Shown piece after piece: positions 7,023 to 13,356 of a DNA stretch of 16,922 nucleotides. Below the pieces are notes generated by a model that saw only the letters and a list, made by a program, of their open reading frames with translations, was not told the origin of the DNA and searched no databases. The DNA is from Bacillota bacterium (lineage in GTDB: Bacteria; Bacillota; Clostridia; Christensenellales; Aristaeellaceae). The DNA lies in the NCBI GenBank assembly GCA_023458835.1, contig JAEWWY010000130.1:1-16922 (forward strand). Reading direction: 5' to 3'. Both the position numbers and the translations under genes were made by a program. The number at the start of each line of letters is the position of its first letter. Position 1 is the stretch's first letter.

Positions 7023-7032
7023 TTCTGCCTGG

Positions 7033-7563
7033 TTACATGGCCGCGCGGAGCTTTTCCCTGCCCCTTCTCACCATGCCGCTGACGGAGCTGCGGGTCACAT
7101 GCAGATGTTTTGCGGTCTCCTCCGAGGTAAAGCCAAGCAGGCAAAGCATCACAATAGGCGTGCGGTACCGGTCTTCCAGCGAGGCAAAAGCATTGCTCAA
7201 GTCCATGCGGAGCACGGCGCGTTCTTCCACCCCCGGGGCGGGCATGATGGCGAGCTTTTCGTCCGCCAATTCTTCAGGCCGGCGCAGCCTGATCCTTCGG
7301 ATGTTGTTGCACTCGTTCAGAACGATGCGGATCAGCCAGGGCAGGAAGGAATCATCCTTTTCCAAGCGCTCGCAAAACCTGACGGCCCGCAAAAAGGCCG
7401 ACTGAACGGCATCCTCCGCATCCATCCTGTTATGCAGCCTTGCATAAGCCAGGCGGTACATGTACAGCCGGTGTTTTACATAGCACCTGCCCAAGGTTTC
7501 CTTTTGCATACGGGCACCCCGCTTTCCCGCCGGAAGGAAGCCCGGCGTATGTCCGCTTATCAC
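7033..7563 (-). CDS. ECF-type sigma-70 family RNA polymerase sigma factor
   Basis: A 176-residue sigma factor with only regions 2 and 4. Region 2 (about 31-94) includes 'RLAYARLHNRMDAEDAVQSA' (the helix 2.2 pattern D-A-E-D-x-x-Q-x-x-F) and 'FLPWLIRIVLNECNN'. Region 4 (about 122-175) includes 'LEDRYRTPIVMLCLLGFTSE' and the helix-turn-helix 'ETAKHLHVTRSSVSGMVRRG'. The GTG at 7563 forms a GTGA overlap with the TGA of the permease gene and has GAAGGAAG 7 bases upstream, so it is the preferred start. An internal ATG at 7509, which gives a more usual N-terminus (MQKETLGRCYV), is a good alternative. No anti-sigma gene is adjacent. Being the last gene of an exporter operon, it would be made whenever the exporter is; its targets are unknown. 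Confidence 0.9.
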   Translation of the reverse strand: MISGHTPGFLPAGKRGARMQKETLGRCYVKHRLYMYRLAYARLHNRMDAEDAVQSAFLRAVRFCERLEKDDSFLPWLIRIVLNECNNIRRIRLRRPEELADEKLAIMPAPGVEERAVLRMDLSNAFASLEDRYRTPIVMLCLLGFTSEETAKHLHVTRSSVSGMVRRGREKLRAAM

Positions 7564-10199
7564 ATGTTTTCTTCCTTCAGTGCTTCGATGATGTTCTCCC
7601 TGCGGACCTTGGCCGAGGCGTAGAGCATGGTGCTTATGACCACCGTAAGGATCATCAGTATGGCGGCAATATAGCTTTTCCAGGGCAGGGTGAAGGCAAA
7701 GTCCATGACGGTTGTGTTGATGCGAAAGAGCAGCCAGGCCATCAAAAGGCTCAGGGGCAGCCCATACATAAGCCCCTTCAAGCCGTAGAAGATACTTTCG
7801 TACCGGATCATTTTCAGAAAGCCGCCGGGGGTCATCCCCACCGAGCGCAGCATGGCGAACTCCTTGCGCCGAAGGGCAATGTTGGTGGAAACGGTGTTGA
7901 AAATATTGGCGATGCAGATCAGGGTGATGAGGGTGATAAAGCCGTAGACCAAAACCCCAAGGAACAGGTTGCGGTTTCTCTCCGTCCGCGCCGCGCTGTG
8001 AATGTTGAAAAGATAGTATTCCAGAATGTTGCTGCTATCCATAATATCGTTCAATTTCTTTTCCAGCTTCAGGTCATCCCGTGCGGCGGTCAAATGTACG
8101 GAATGCTGTATGTAGCCTTCCCCGTCTCCCCCGGACATCTCCTCCGCCACCGCCCTTAGCACAGGCTGGCTCACCACCATGCACGTGTAGTAAAAGGAGG
8201 GTATGACAACGCCCATGGGACGTTCGCCGGTCAGCGCGCCGATGGTGATCTCCGCGGGCATGCCATCTGGCTGCTTGTTGCGGGACATGAAATAAAAGGG
8301 GAGCGTATCTCCTGACTGAAAGTGGAGGATCGGCCCCGCCACCTTTTTTTCACTGCCATCCTCCAAACGCACGCGCGCAACGCCGTAGTTGATGAGGATT
8401 CCCCTTGGATGGGCCGGATTGAGATACGGGTCGGCATCGATCCCAACCCTTGCGGCATACGCCTCGAATGCTTTTTTATCCAGTGCTACAAGGCCCAGGG
8501 AGTATTCATTGAGGGCGCCGCGCCCGTATCCACTGCCCAATATCTCTTTCGCCTGTTCGGTGAACCGGTTAGGGGGGATGTCGGCCACACCCCATATCCT
8601 GTCGGAGAATACTATTCCGCCGGCCTCCGCAAGCGCCGCGATCTCACGGTTTGCCGCCTCCCTCACGGCCTCGTTTATCTGCGGGTAATCCAGGGAGATG
8701 TCGTAATTGTAGCCCTCATCCATGGCGCCGGCTGTGACGCGGATCAGGGAGATATACTGGGATACGGTCAGAAACAGAGCCAGGCTGATCACCAGGGACA
8801 CGACGGTGGCCCTGTATTTCTTTTTGCTGCGCTTTAAATTTTTCAGCGCAATCTCCGCCTCAAAACCAAAGAGCCTTCGGGTCAAGCGGGAGGTTTTCAC
8901 TATTTTGCCGGTGAGCCTGACCTCCTTGGACAGGCGGATAGCCTCCATGGGGGTAATGCGGGAAGCCCGCCGGGCCGGGAGATATACCGAGAGGAAGATG
9001 GTGACCAGCGAAAAGGCCACCGTAATCAGAACGGCCCACCAAGGCAATTGCAGAGCCAGCTCCACGCTGCTTTCCATATACAGCACGGCGCCCAGCAGCG
9101 GCCGGAGGAAATGCAGCGTAACGGCGATGCCGGTAACGCCGGCGGCAATCCCCAGCGGGATGCCGATCAGCGAAATGACAAAGCCCTCAAAGTAAACGCT
9201 GGAACGCTTCTGGGCAAGGGTGGCCCCTACGCTGGATAAAAGGCCCAACTGCCGTGCCCGTTCGGCTACGGAGATGGCAAAGGCGTTGTAGATCAGGCAT
9301 ACCGATGCCACCACGATCACGCCGATCATCACCAGCATCATGCTGTACACGAACCGGGCCATACTGTCGCTGCCCATGACGCCGTAGTATCGCAACAGCT
9401 CGGTATTGTATCGGATGTCGGATTCCGTCTTGTTGATGCTTGCGGCCAGGGCTTTTGCGTTTTCGGAAATCTCCGGGCCAATTTCAGGCACGGTGAACCA
9501 GACATCCAGCTTATCCTCCGGGGCAAGCGCCCCAAGGTCCAAATATCCCAGCACACCAAAGCCCGCCGACCAGCTTTGCTCAAACTGCGGCTGTTCGATG
9601 ACGCCCACCACAGTATACGTTTTGGAGTCGCCCGGTACAAAGATTTCGGTGATGACGCGGTTGCCGGCTGCATCCCCCCGCGCCTGCAGCGCCGCGTTTG
9701 CTTCAAGGGGGAGGCCGCTTTCTTTTTCCAGCCGCGCGCCCGACTGAAGCGAGAGGGTATCTCCCGCCTGCACCGTAAGCCCGGCGGACAGCAGCCGGCG
9801 GGAGACGGCTACCTCGCCGCCGTTTTCCGGCAGCCGGCCGGAAATCAGGCGGATAGACATTTGCGCGCAGCCTTCCTGGGTGTATTGGCTCAAAAAGTAG
9901 AATCTATCCTCAAGGCCGTCAATCGGGGTGTAGCCCACATCTCTGCTGAAGGCGCAATCTTCAACATAGCCGCTTTGCAAGATTGTTTGCGTATCTTTGG
10001 CCCGGATCTGTGCGATCTTCACATGCCAGTTGCCGCCGTTTTCTATGGCATTCTGCTGAAACAGGCTGATGAAGGAGGCTGTCAGCGCCGCCACGGCGGT
10101 GATCATGGCTACCGATAAAATGACTCCAATGATGGTGACGGCGGTCCGTTTTTTGTTATGCGCAAGGCTGCGCAGCGTGAAACGCCTCATGATATTCAT
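7560..10199 (-). CDS. FtsX-family ABC transporter permease, two-module (MacB-like)
   Basis: An 879-residue permease built of two FtsX modules. Membrane segment 1 is near residues 18-40 (TAVTIIGVILSVAMITAVAA), followed by an extracellular MacB-type domain to about 270. Three segments follow, ending in 'LSVYLPARRASRITPMEAIR', the usual 'PAr.A....P.eAlR' motif of FtsX permeases. The second half repeats the plan: a segment at 'YRATVVSLVISLALFLTV', a second extracellular domain, and three final segments with 'RRKEFAMLRSVGMTPGGFLK' (the conserved R-x-x-E-x-a-x-L-r-s-v-G coupling helix). About eight segments are seen. With the adjacent ATPase it likely expels or removes a peptide, lipid or antibiotic from the membrane. 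The start ATG overlaps the ATPase stop (ATGA). Confidence 0.93.
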   Translation of the reverse strand: MNIMRRFTLRSLAHNKKRTAVTIIGVILSVAMITAVAALTASFISLFQQNAIENGGNWHVKIAQIRAKDTQTILQSGYVEDCAFSRDVGYTPIDGLEDRFYFLSQYTQEGCAQMSIRLISGRLPENGGEVAVSRRLLSAGLTVQAGDTLSLQSGARLEKESGLPLEANAALQARGDAAGNRVITEIFVPGDSKTYTVVGVIEQPQFEQSWSAGFGVLGYLDLGALAPEDKLDVWFTVPEIGPEISENAKALAASINKTESDIRYNTELLRYYGVMGSDSMARFVYSMMLVMIGVIVVASVCLIYNAFAISVAERARQLGLLSSVGATLAQKRSSVYFEGFVISLIGIPLGIAAGVTGIAVTLHFLRPLLGAVLYMESSVELALQLPWWAVLITVAFSLVTIFLSVYLPARRASRITPMEAIRLSKEVRLTGKIVKTSRLTRRLFGFEAEIALKNLKRSKKKYRATVVSLVISLALFLTVSQYISLIRVTAGAMDEGYNYDISLDYPQINEAVREAANREIAALAEAGGIVFSDRIWGVADIPPNRFTEQAKEILGSGYGRGALNEYSLGLVALDKKAFEAYAARVGIDADPYLNPAHPRGILINYGVARVRLEDGSEKKVAGPILHFQSGDTLPFYFMSRNKQPDGMPAEITIGALTGERPMGVVIPSFYYTCMVVSQPVLRAVAEEMSGGDGEGYIQHSVHLTAARDDLKLEKKLNDIMDSSNILEYYLFNIHSAARTERNRNLFLGVLVYGFITLITLICIANIFNTVSTNIALRRKEFAMLRSVGMTPGGFLKMIRYESIFYGLKGLMYGLPLSLLMAWLLFRINTTVMDFAFTLPWKSYIAAILMILTVVISTMLYASAKVRRENIIEALKEENM

Positions 10200-10879
10200 G
10201 AACGCGTCACCTCATCCGCAACGATGCGGCCATCCTCGATGCTGATGATTCTATCGGCTTGCAGCGCGATGTTCCGGTCATGGGTGATCAGCATCAGCGT
10301 TTGCTTGTACGTGCGGTTGGAGGTTTTTAATAGCTGCACGATGTCGGCGCTGTTTTTGCTGTCCAGGTTCCCTGTAGGCTCATCAGCCAGTACCAGGGCC
10401 GGATTGTTGATCAGCGCCCGGCCAATGGATACCCGCTGCTGCTGCCCGCCGGATAGCTGATTGGGCAGGTGGCCGAGCCGGTCATCCAGGTTCAGCAGGT
10501 TCATGATGACCTGCATCTGCTCACGGTCCGGCTTCCGCCCGTCCAGCAAAAGCGGCAGGGTGATGTTCTCCTCCACATTCAGTACGGGGATCAGGTTGTA
10601 AAACTGATAGATCAGACCTACCTGGCGGCGGCGGAAGATGGCCAGGCGTGTTTCATCCAGCGCATAGATATCGGCGTCGTCCAAGAACACCTTGCCGGAG
10701 GTAGGCCTGTCCACGCCGCCCAAAATATGAAGCAGCGTGCTTTTTCCGGAACCGGAGGAACCCATGATGGCCACGAACTCTCCCTTTTTCACGGTGAAGG
10801 ATACGTTGTCCAGCGCCTTCACCGTACCTTCCCCGGCGCCGTATATCTTTGTCAGGTTTTCCACTCTCAAAAGCTCCAT
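10196..10879 (-). CDS. ABC transporter ATP-binding protein of the MacB/LolD/Bce type
   Basis: A complete 227-residue ATPase. Walker A is GSSGSGKS (40-47), the Q-loop is in 'GLIYQFYNLIPVLNV', the signature is LSGGQQQR, Walker B is 'LVLADEPTGNLD', and the switch histidine is in 'LITHDRNIAL'. The 'EPTGNLDS' stretch is the hallmark of the lipoprotein/macrolide/antimicrobial-peptide exporter branch. The start has GGAGGAG 5 bases upstream. It powers the FtsX-family permease encoded immediately after it (4-base ATGA overlap). It lies downstream of the two-component genes but behind a separate promoter at 10952-11005. Confidence 0.95.
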   Translation of the reverse strand: MELLRVENLTKIYGAGEGTVKALDNVSFTVKKGEFVAIMGSSGSGKSTLLHILGGVDRPTSGKVFLDDADIYALDETRLAIFRRRQVGLIYQFYNLIPVLNVEENITLPLLLDGRKPDREQMQVIMNLLNLDDRLGHLPNQLSGGQQQRVSIGRALINNPALVLADEPTGNLDSKNSADIVQLLKTSNRTYKQTLMLITHDRNIALQADRIISIEDGRIVADEVTRS

Positions 10880-10951
10880 TGCTTCTCCTCCAACCTTCCG
10901 CGGGCCATATAGAAAACGGGCCTGCCCCTTGGCGCCGCCTGAAACAATTTC

Positions 10952-11005
10952 ATTGTACGGCGCGACCGTGACAGCCCGGTGACTTGCCCGGTGACAGTTT
11001 TGTCA
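10952..11005 (-). promoter_or_regulatory. Promoter and direct/inverted-repeat operator of the ABC-sigma operon
   Basis: Minus-strand -10 TACAAT (10957-10952) has no good -35 at 17 bases. Instead GTCACCGGGC is repeated at 10995-10986 and 10983-10974, with a partial third copy GTCACGG from 10972. Starts are 12 and 11 bases apart. The outermost copy is half of a palindrome TGACA-N4-TGTCA (11005-10992). Direct repeats about one helical turn apart overlapping a weak -35 are what OmpR-family activators use. The second GTCACC ends 20 bases before the -10, as in the promoter of the response-regulator gene. Confidence 0.7.
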
Positions 11006-11021
11006 TGAATACGGCATTATG

Positions 11022-11038
11022 GGGCGGTTGAATCGCCC
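11022..11038 (-). repeat. Small hairpin after the histidine-kinase coding region
   Basis: GGGCG and CGCCC pair around a 7-base loop, 20 bases beyond the TAG that ends the kinase frame. There is no T-run after it, so it is at best a weak transcript end for the two-component genes. Confidence 0.35.
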
Positions 11039-11058
11039 GCCAGGCAGCTAAAATGCGC

Positions 11059-11487
11059 CTATTTGGACCGCGGCTGCCTTAAAAAGCGAAGCACGAATTC
11101 CCCGCCCTGCCCCGGGTGGGATTTGGCTTCCACCGCTCCGCCCTGACCCTCCATGATGGCGGCGGCCATGGCCAGGCCGATGCCCACGCTATCGTCGGAG
11201 GCATGCTTGCCCCTGTAGAACCGTTTGAAAATATGGGGCAGGTCATCTGGGTCGATGCCGGGCCCGGTATCCGTGATCCTCATCTGGGTGAACAGCGGGT
11301 TTTCGGAAAAGGCGATGGTGATTTCCCCCTGCACGGGCGTATGTTCCACACAGTTTTTCAAAATGTTCAAAAGCGCCTCGGCGGTCCAGGGTTCGCTGCA
11401 CCACAGGGTCGTTTCATCCCCGGAAAGGGTAAGCTTCTGCTCCTTGAGCTCCATGGGGATGCGCAAGGGCTCCAAGGCCCTGTTCAA
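11059..11487 (-). CDS. C-terminal half of the split histidine kinase (ATPase domain)
   Basis: This frame continues, without a shift, the kinase interrupted at the TAG 11493-11491. It carries the full HATPase_c domain: N-box 'LLNILKNCVEHTP', G1 box 'ITDTGPGID', F-box 'LPHIFKRFYRG' and G2 box 'GIGLAMAAAIME', ending in 'GGEFVLRFLRQ'. The first possible start is TTG at 11487, one codon (CTT) after the stop, with no Shine-Dalgarno sequence ahead; the first ATG is 11 codons further on (11454). It therefore probably has no independent translation and is a fragment of a broken gene, unless the TAG is read through or restarts occur. It ends with its own TAG, after which the frame runs only 13 more codons. 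Confidence 0.8.
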   Translation of the reverse strand: MNRALEPLRIPMELKEQKLTLSGDETTLWCSEPWTAEALLNILKNCVEHTPVQGEITIAFSENPLFTQMRITDTGPGIDPDDLPHIFKRFYRGKHASDDSVGIGLAMAAAIMEGQGGAVEAKSHPGQGGEFVLRFLRQPRSK

Positions 11488-11490
11488 AAG

Positions 11491-12069
11491 CTATTTGGCC
11501 GCAACGGCCGCGGGCTCCATCCGGGCGGTGCCGGCATCCAGCCTGGACAGCTTCAGCAGGGAGGATACCAGCCACTGCAGCCGCTCCAATTGCAGCCGGA
11601 TGCGGTTTGTAAAGGTGCGGCGCTCCTCCTCCGTGAGCCCGGCATCCAAGATCAGGTCGGTCATCATGAACATGGAGGTAAGGGGCGTTTTCAATTGGTG
11701 GGAAATATCCGACAGCGCATCGGCCATGGCGCTCTTGTCCTTGAGCAAGAGCTCATTCTGCTCCCTGAGAGTTACGGTTACCTTGTAGATTTCGCTTTTT
11801 AATATGGACAGCTCGCCCTCTTTGTTATCACGCACGTCCAGGGAATCATCCCCGCGGTTGATCCTGGAAAGATAGGCGTTGAGCCTGTCGATCTGCGCGT
11901 AGCGCTTGCGGGTATAGACAAGCAGCAGGGAAATAAAGCCCAGGGATGCGGCGCCCGCAATGTACACCGCGCCCTGCGCAAAGAAATAGCAGCCCAGGGT
12001 CCCTGCCGCCCCAAGGAGGATGAGCAGCGCCAAAAAGCGCCTAAGCTCCGGGTTACGGTACATGCGCAT
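11491..12069 (-). CDS. N-terminal half of the split sensor histidine kinase (membrane and DHp domain)
   Basis: 192 residues before an in-frame TAG (11493-11491). Two membrane segments (about 12-31 and 34-52) are joined by a very short loop, so there is no extracellular sensor domain; this is the layout of intramembrane-sensing kinases that work with ABC exporters. The H-box 'DALSDISHQLKTPLTSMFMM' carries the phosphoacceptor His124. The dimerisation helices end in 'LVSSLLKLSRLDAGT'. The ATG at 12069 (MRMYRNPEL) is chosen because it follows the response-regulator coding end with a 17-base overlap and a GGGTG upstream; an in-frame opening further upstream would lie wholly inside the regulator gene. 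As cut, the protein lacks any ATP-binding domain and cannot phosphorylate itself. The intact kinase would have been 336 residues. Confidence 0.85.
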   Translation of the reverse strand: MRMYRNPELRRFLALLILLGAAGTLGCYFFAQGAVYIAGAASLGFISLLLVYTRKRYAQIDRLNAYLSRINRGDDSLDVRDNKEGELSILKSEIYKVTVTLREQNELLLKDKSAMADALSDISHQLKTPLTSMFMMTDLILDAGLTEEERRTFTNRIRLQLERLQWLVSSLLKLSRLDAGTARMEPAAVAAK

Positions 12070-12751
12070 AGCCGTCACCCGCCCTGTACCCCAGCCCGCG
12101 CACCGTTTGTATGATCTGCGGATTTTGGGGGTCTTCCTCAATCTTCTCCCGAAGGCGTTTCACATATACGCTCAGCGTGTTGTCGGTCACAAAATCCCCG
12201 GCGATATCCCAGATGCCCTCCAATAGCTGCGTGCGGCTCAGCACCTGCCTGGGGTGGGTAGCCAGTGTGAGCAGCAGCCGGTATTCCAGCGCGGTGAGGG
12301 GAATCTCCTGGCCGTTCCTTGTCACCTTGGCTTGCCTGGTATTTACAACAATATCGGCAAGATGCAGCTCATCCCGGTCTCCCGCCTCCAAACCGCAGCG
12401 GCGCAGCACCGTACGCAGCCTTGAAACCAGCTCCCGCACGCGGAAGGGCTTTGTGATGTAGTCATCGGCCCCCATATCCAGGCCCATCACCACATTCACC
12501 TCATCATCGCAGGCGGTCAAAAATACCACCGGCGCGTTGGTGCGGGCCTTTATCAGGCGGCACAGATCGTACCCGCTGCCGTCCGGCAGCGAAAGATCCA
12601 GCAGATACAGGTCGAAGGCCGCTTTCCCAATCATATCCCTAGCCGCCTCCGCCGTATAGCAACTGCTCACCTCATAGCCTTCCTGCCGCAAGGTGTATTC
12701 CAGGCCGATGACGATCGTCCTATCATCCTCCACCAATAGAATCCGCTTCAT
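12053..12751 (-). CDS. OmpR/PhoB-family response regulator
   Basis: 232 residues with a receiver domain (acidic Glu8/Asp9/Asp10, phosphoacceptor Asp52 in 'LLDLSLPDGSG', Thr79, Lys101 in 'TKPFRV') and a C-terminal winged helix (about 128-228: 'LTALEYRLLLTLATHP', 'DNTLSVYVKRLREKI', 'IQTVRGLGYR'). It activates or represses promoters by binding direct repeats as a dimer. The ATG at 12751 (MKRILLVEDD) is chosen because AAGGGGG lies 6 bases upstream and the protein then begins exactly at the family's start. Longer openings at 12757 and 12790 are less likely, and the latter would begin at the promoter. The kinase gene overlaps its end. The shared motif in its own promoter and in the ABC promoter suggests that it controls both. 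Confidence 0.94.
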   Translation of the reverse strand: MKRILLVEDDRTIVIGLEYTLRQEGYEVSSCYTAEAARDMIGKAAFDLYLLDLSLPDGSGYDLCRLIKARTNAPVVFLTACDDEVNVVMGLDMGADDYITKPFRVRELVSRLRTVLRRCGLEAGDRDELHLADIVVNTRQAKVTRNGQEIPLTALEYRLLLTLATHPRQVLSRTQLLEGIWDIAGDFVTDNTLSVYVKRLREKIEEDPQNPQIIQTVRGLGYRAGDGYAHVP

Positions 12752-12770
12752 GGGCATCCCCCTTTTTTCT

Positions 12771-12812
12771 ATTATACCTGTTTTGATCATCCTGCGGGTG
12801 ACAAATTCGTCA
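12771..12812 (-). promoter_or_regulatory. Promoter and candidate operator of the response-regulator gene
   Basis: Minus-strand -10 TATAAT (12776-12771) has no usable -35 at 17 bases. TGAC-N6-GTCACC (12812-12797) lies upstream, with GTCACC ending 20 bases before the -10. The same motif and the same spacing to the -10 occur in front of the ABC ATPase gene, which suggests autoregulation. Confidence 0.65.
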
Positions 12813-12816
12813 TCAT

Positions 12817-12851
12817 AAAAAGAAACAAAAAACAGGCATCATACATGCCTG
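12817..12851 (-). terminator. Rho-independent terminator of the XRE-regulator gene
   Basis: Perfect 7-bp stem CAGGCAT/ATGCCTG (12851-12845 with 12839-12833) with loop GTATG, followed on the minus strand by TTTTTTGTTTCTTTTT. A classic terminator that also insulates the two-component promoter just downstream. Confidence 0.92.
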
Positions 12852-12944
12852 CGGAAGGTAACGGAAAGGATGCTCCTTAACATCATGCCTGACAGCGGTT
12901 CCGCATGCGCTACTTTTTATATGGCTCCACGCGCATCAGGTTTA

Positions 12945-13193
12945 TCATTGGCCAGAAATGAAAAAGTTTTCATAGCCCATATTCAATGCTTCTTTGATCG
13001 CATTGATTTCATCTACCGAGATGTGCCGTATTCCGGCTTCGATTTTGGCCAACGTGCCGCGTGATATGTCGCATTCCAGTATCTGCAGTTTGGCGGCGAG
13101 CTGCTCCTGCGTCATGCCCAAAGCGTTTCTGGCCTTTTTTATGTTTTCTCCTATGGTTTTGTCTGACTTAATGCTTTGCGCCAACTGCAACAC
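12945..13193 (-). CDS. Small XRE-family helix-turn-helix regulator
   Basis: 82 residues, almost entirely one Cro/CI-type DNA-binding domain: 'IGENIKKARNALGMTQEQLA' then 'RGTLAKIEAGIRHISVDEIN' (recognition helix and following helix), ending 'ALNMGYENFFIS'. It probably acts as a dimeric repressor; its targets are unknown, and autoregulation is usual in the family. The start is a GTG at 13193 or the TTG right after it (13190); GAGGG lies 4 or 7 bases upstream respectively, so the TTG has the better spacing. It stands alone between a terminator upstream (13280-13328) and its own terminator (12817-12851). Confidence 0.85.
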   Translation of the reverse strand: MLQLAQSIKSDKTIGENIKKARNALGMTQEQLAAKLQILECDISRGTLAKIEAGIRHISVDEINAIKEALNMGYENFFISGQ

Positions 13194-13231
13194 CTGCCCT
13201 CAAGCTCTATTTTTGGAGCAAATTTAGCTTA

Positions 13232-13237
13232 ATTATA
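13232..13237 (-). promoter_or_regulatory. -10 box of the XRE-regulator promoter
   Basis: TATAAT on the minus strand, with the start point expected near 13225 and a leader of about 32 bases. No good -35 is seen at 16-18 bases, so only the -10 is claimed. Confidence 0.45.
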
Positions 13238-13279
13238 GAAAACAGCCGGATATAAAAGTGCTTGCTATTCCAGAACATA

Positions 13280-13328
13280 AACATATTAAACATAACGATC
13301 GGCCAAGGACAAAACGCTCTGGCCGATC
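13280..13328 (-). terminator. Terminator of the SH3b-repeat protein gene
   Basis: Perfect 9-bp stem GATCGGCCA/TGGCCGATC (13328-13320 with 13305-13297) around a 14-base loop, followed by GTTATGTTTAATATGTTT. The U-tract is interrupted, so termination may be incomplete. Confidence 0.75.
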
Positions 13329-13356
13329 CGTATGAAACGATATAGAGGGGACATCG

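Larger units (their letters stand above)
6713..7032. other. 320-base gap without a gene
   Basis: No convincing coding sequence is seen on either strand. The stretch holds the possible promoter and leader of the VanZ-family unit (6713-6883) and the imperfect inverted repeat at 6976-7022. On the minus strand an open stretch of 37 codons (about 6744-6854), starting just after an in-frame TAG, contains a peptide-like reading without a ribosome binding site. It is not called. Confidence 0.6.

Noticed and set aside
11491..11493. Reassignment of TAG to an amino acid in this organism
   Set aside because: Two other frames end naturally with TAG: the membrane protein at 5064-5066 and the end of the kinase at 11059-11061. 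The frame after the second is short and meaningless, and after the first it runs antisense into a real gene. TAG therefore works as stop here.
12752..12790. Longer N-terminus of the response regulator from the ATG at 12790
   Set aside because: It would start at the promoter -10 region and add residues not found in the family; the ATG at 12751 has the ribosome binding site.
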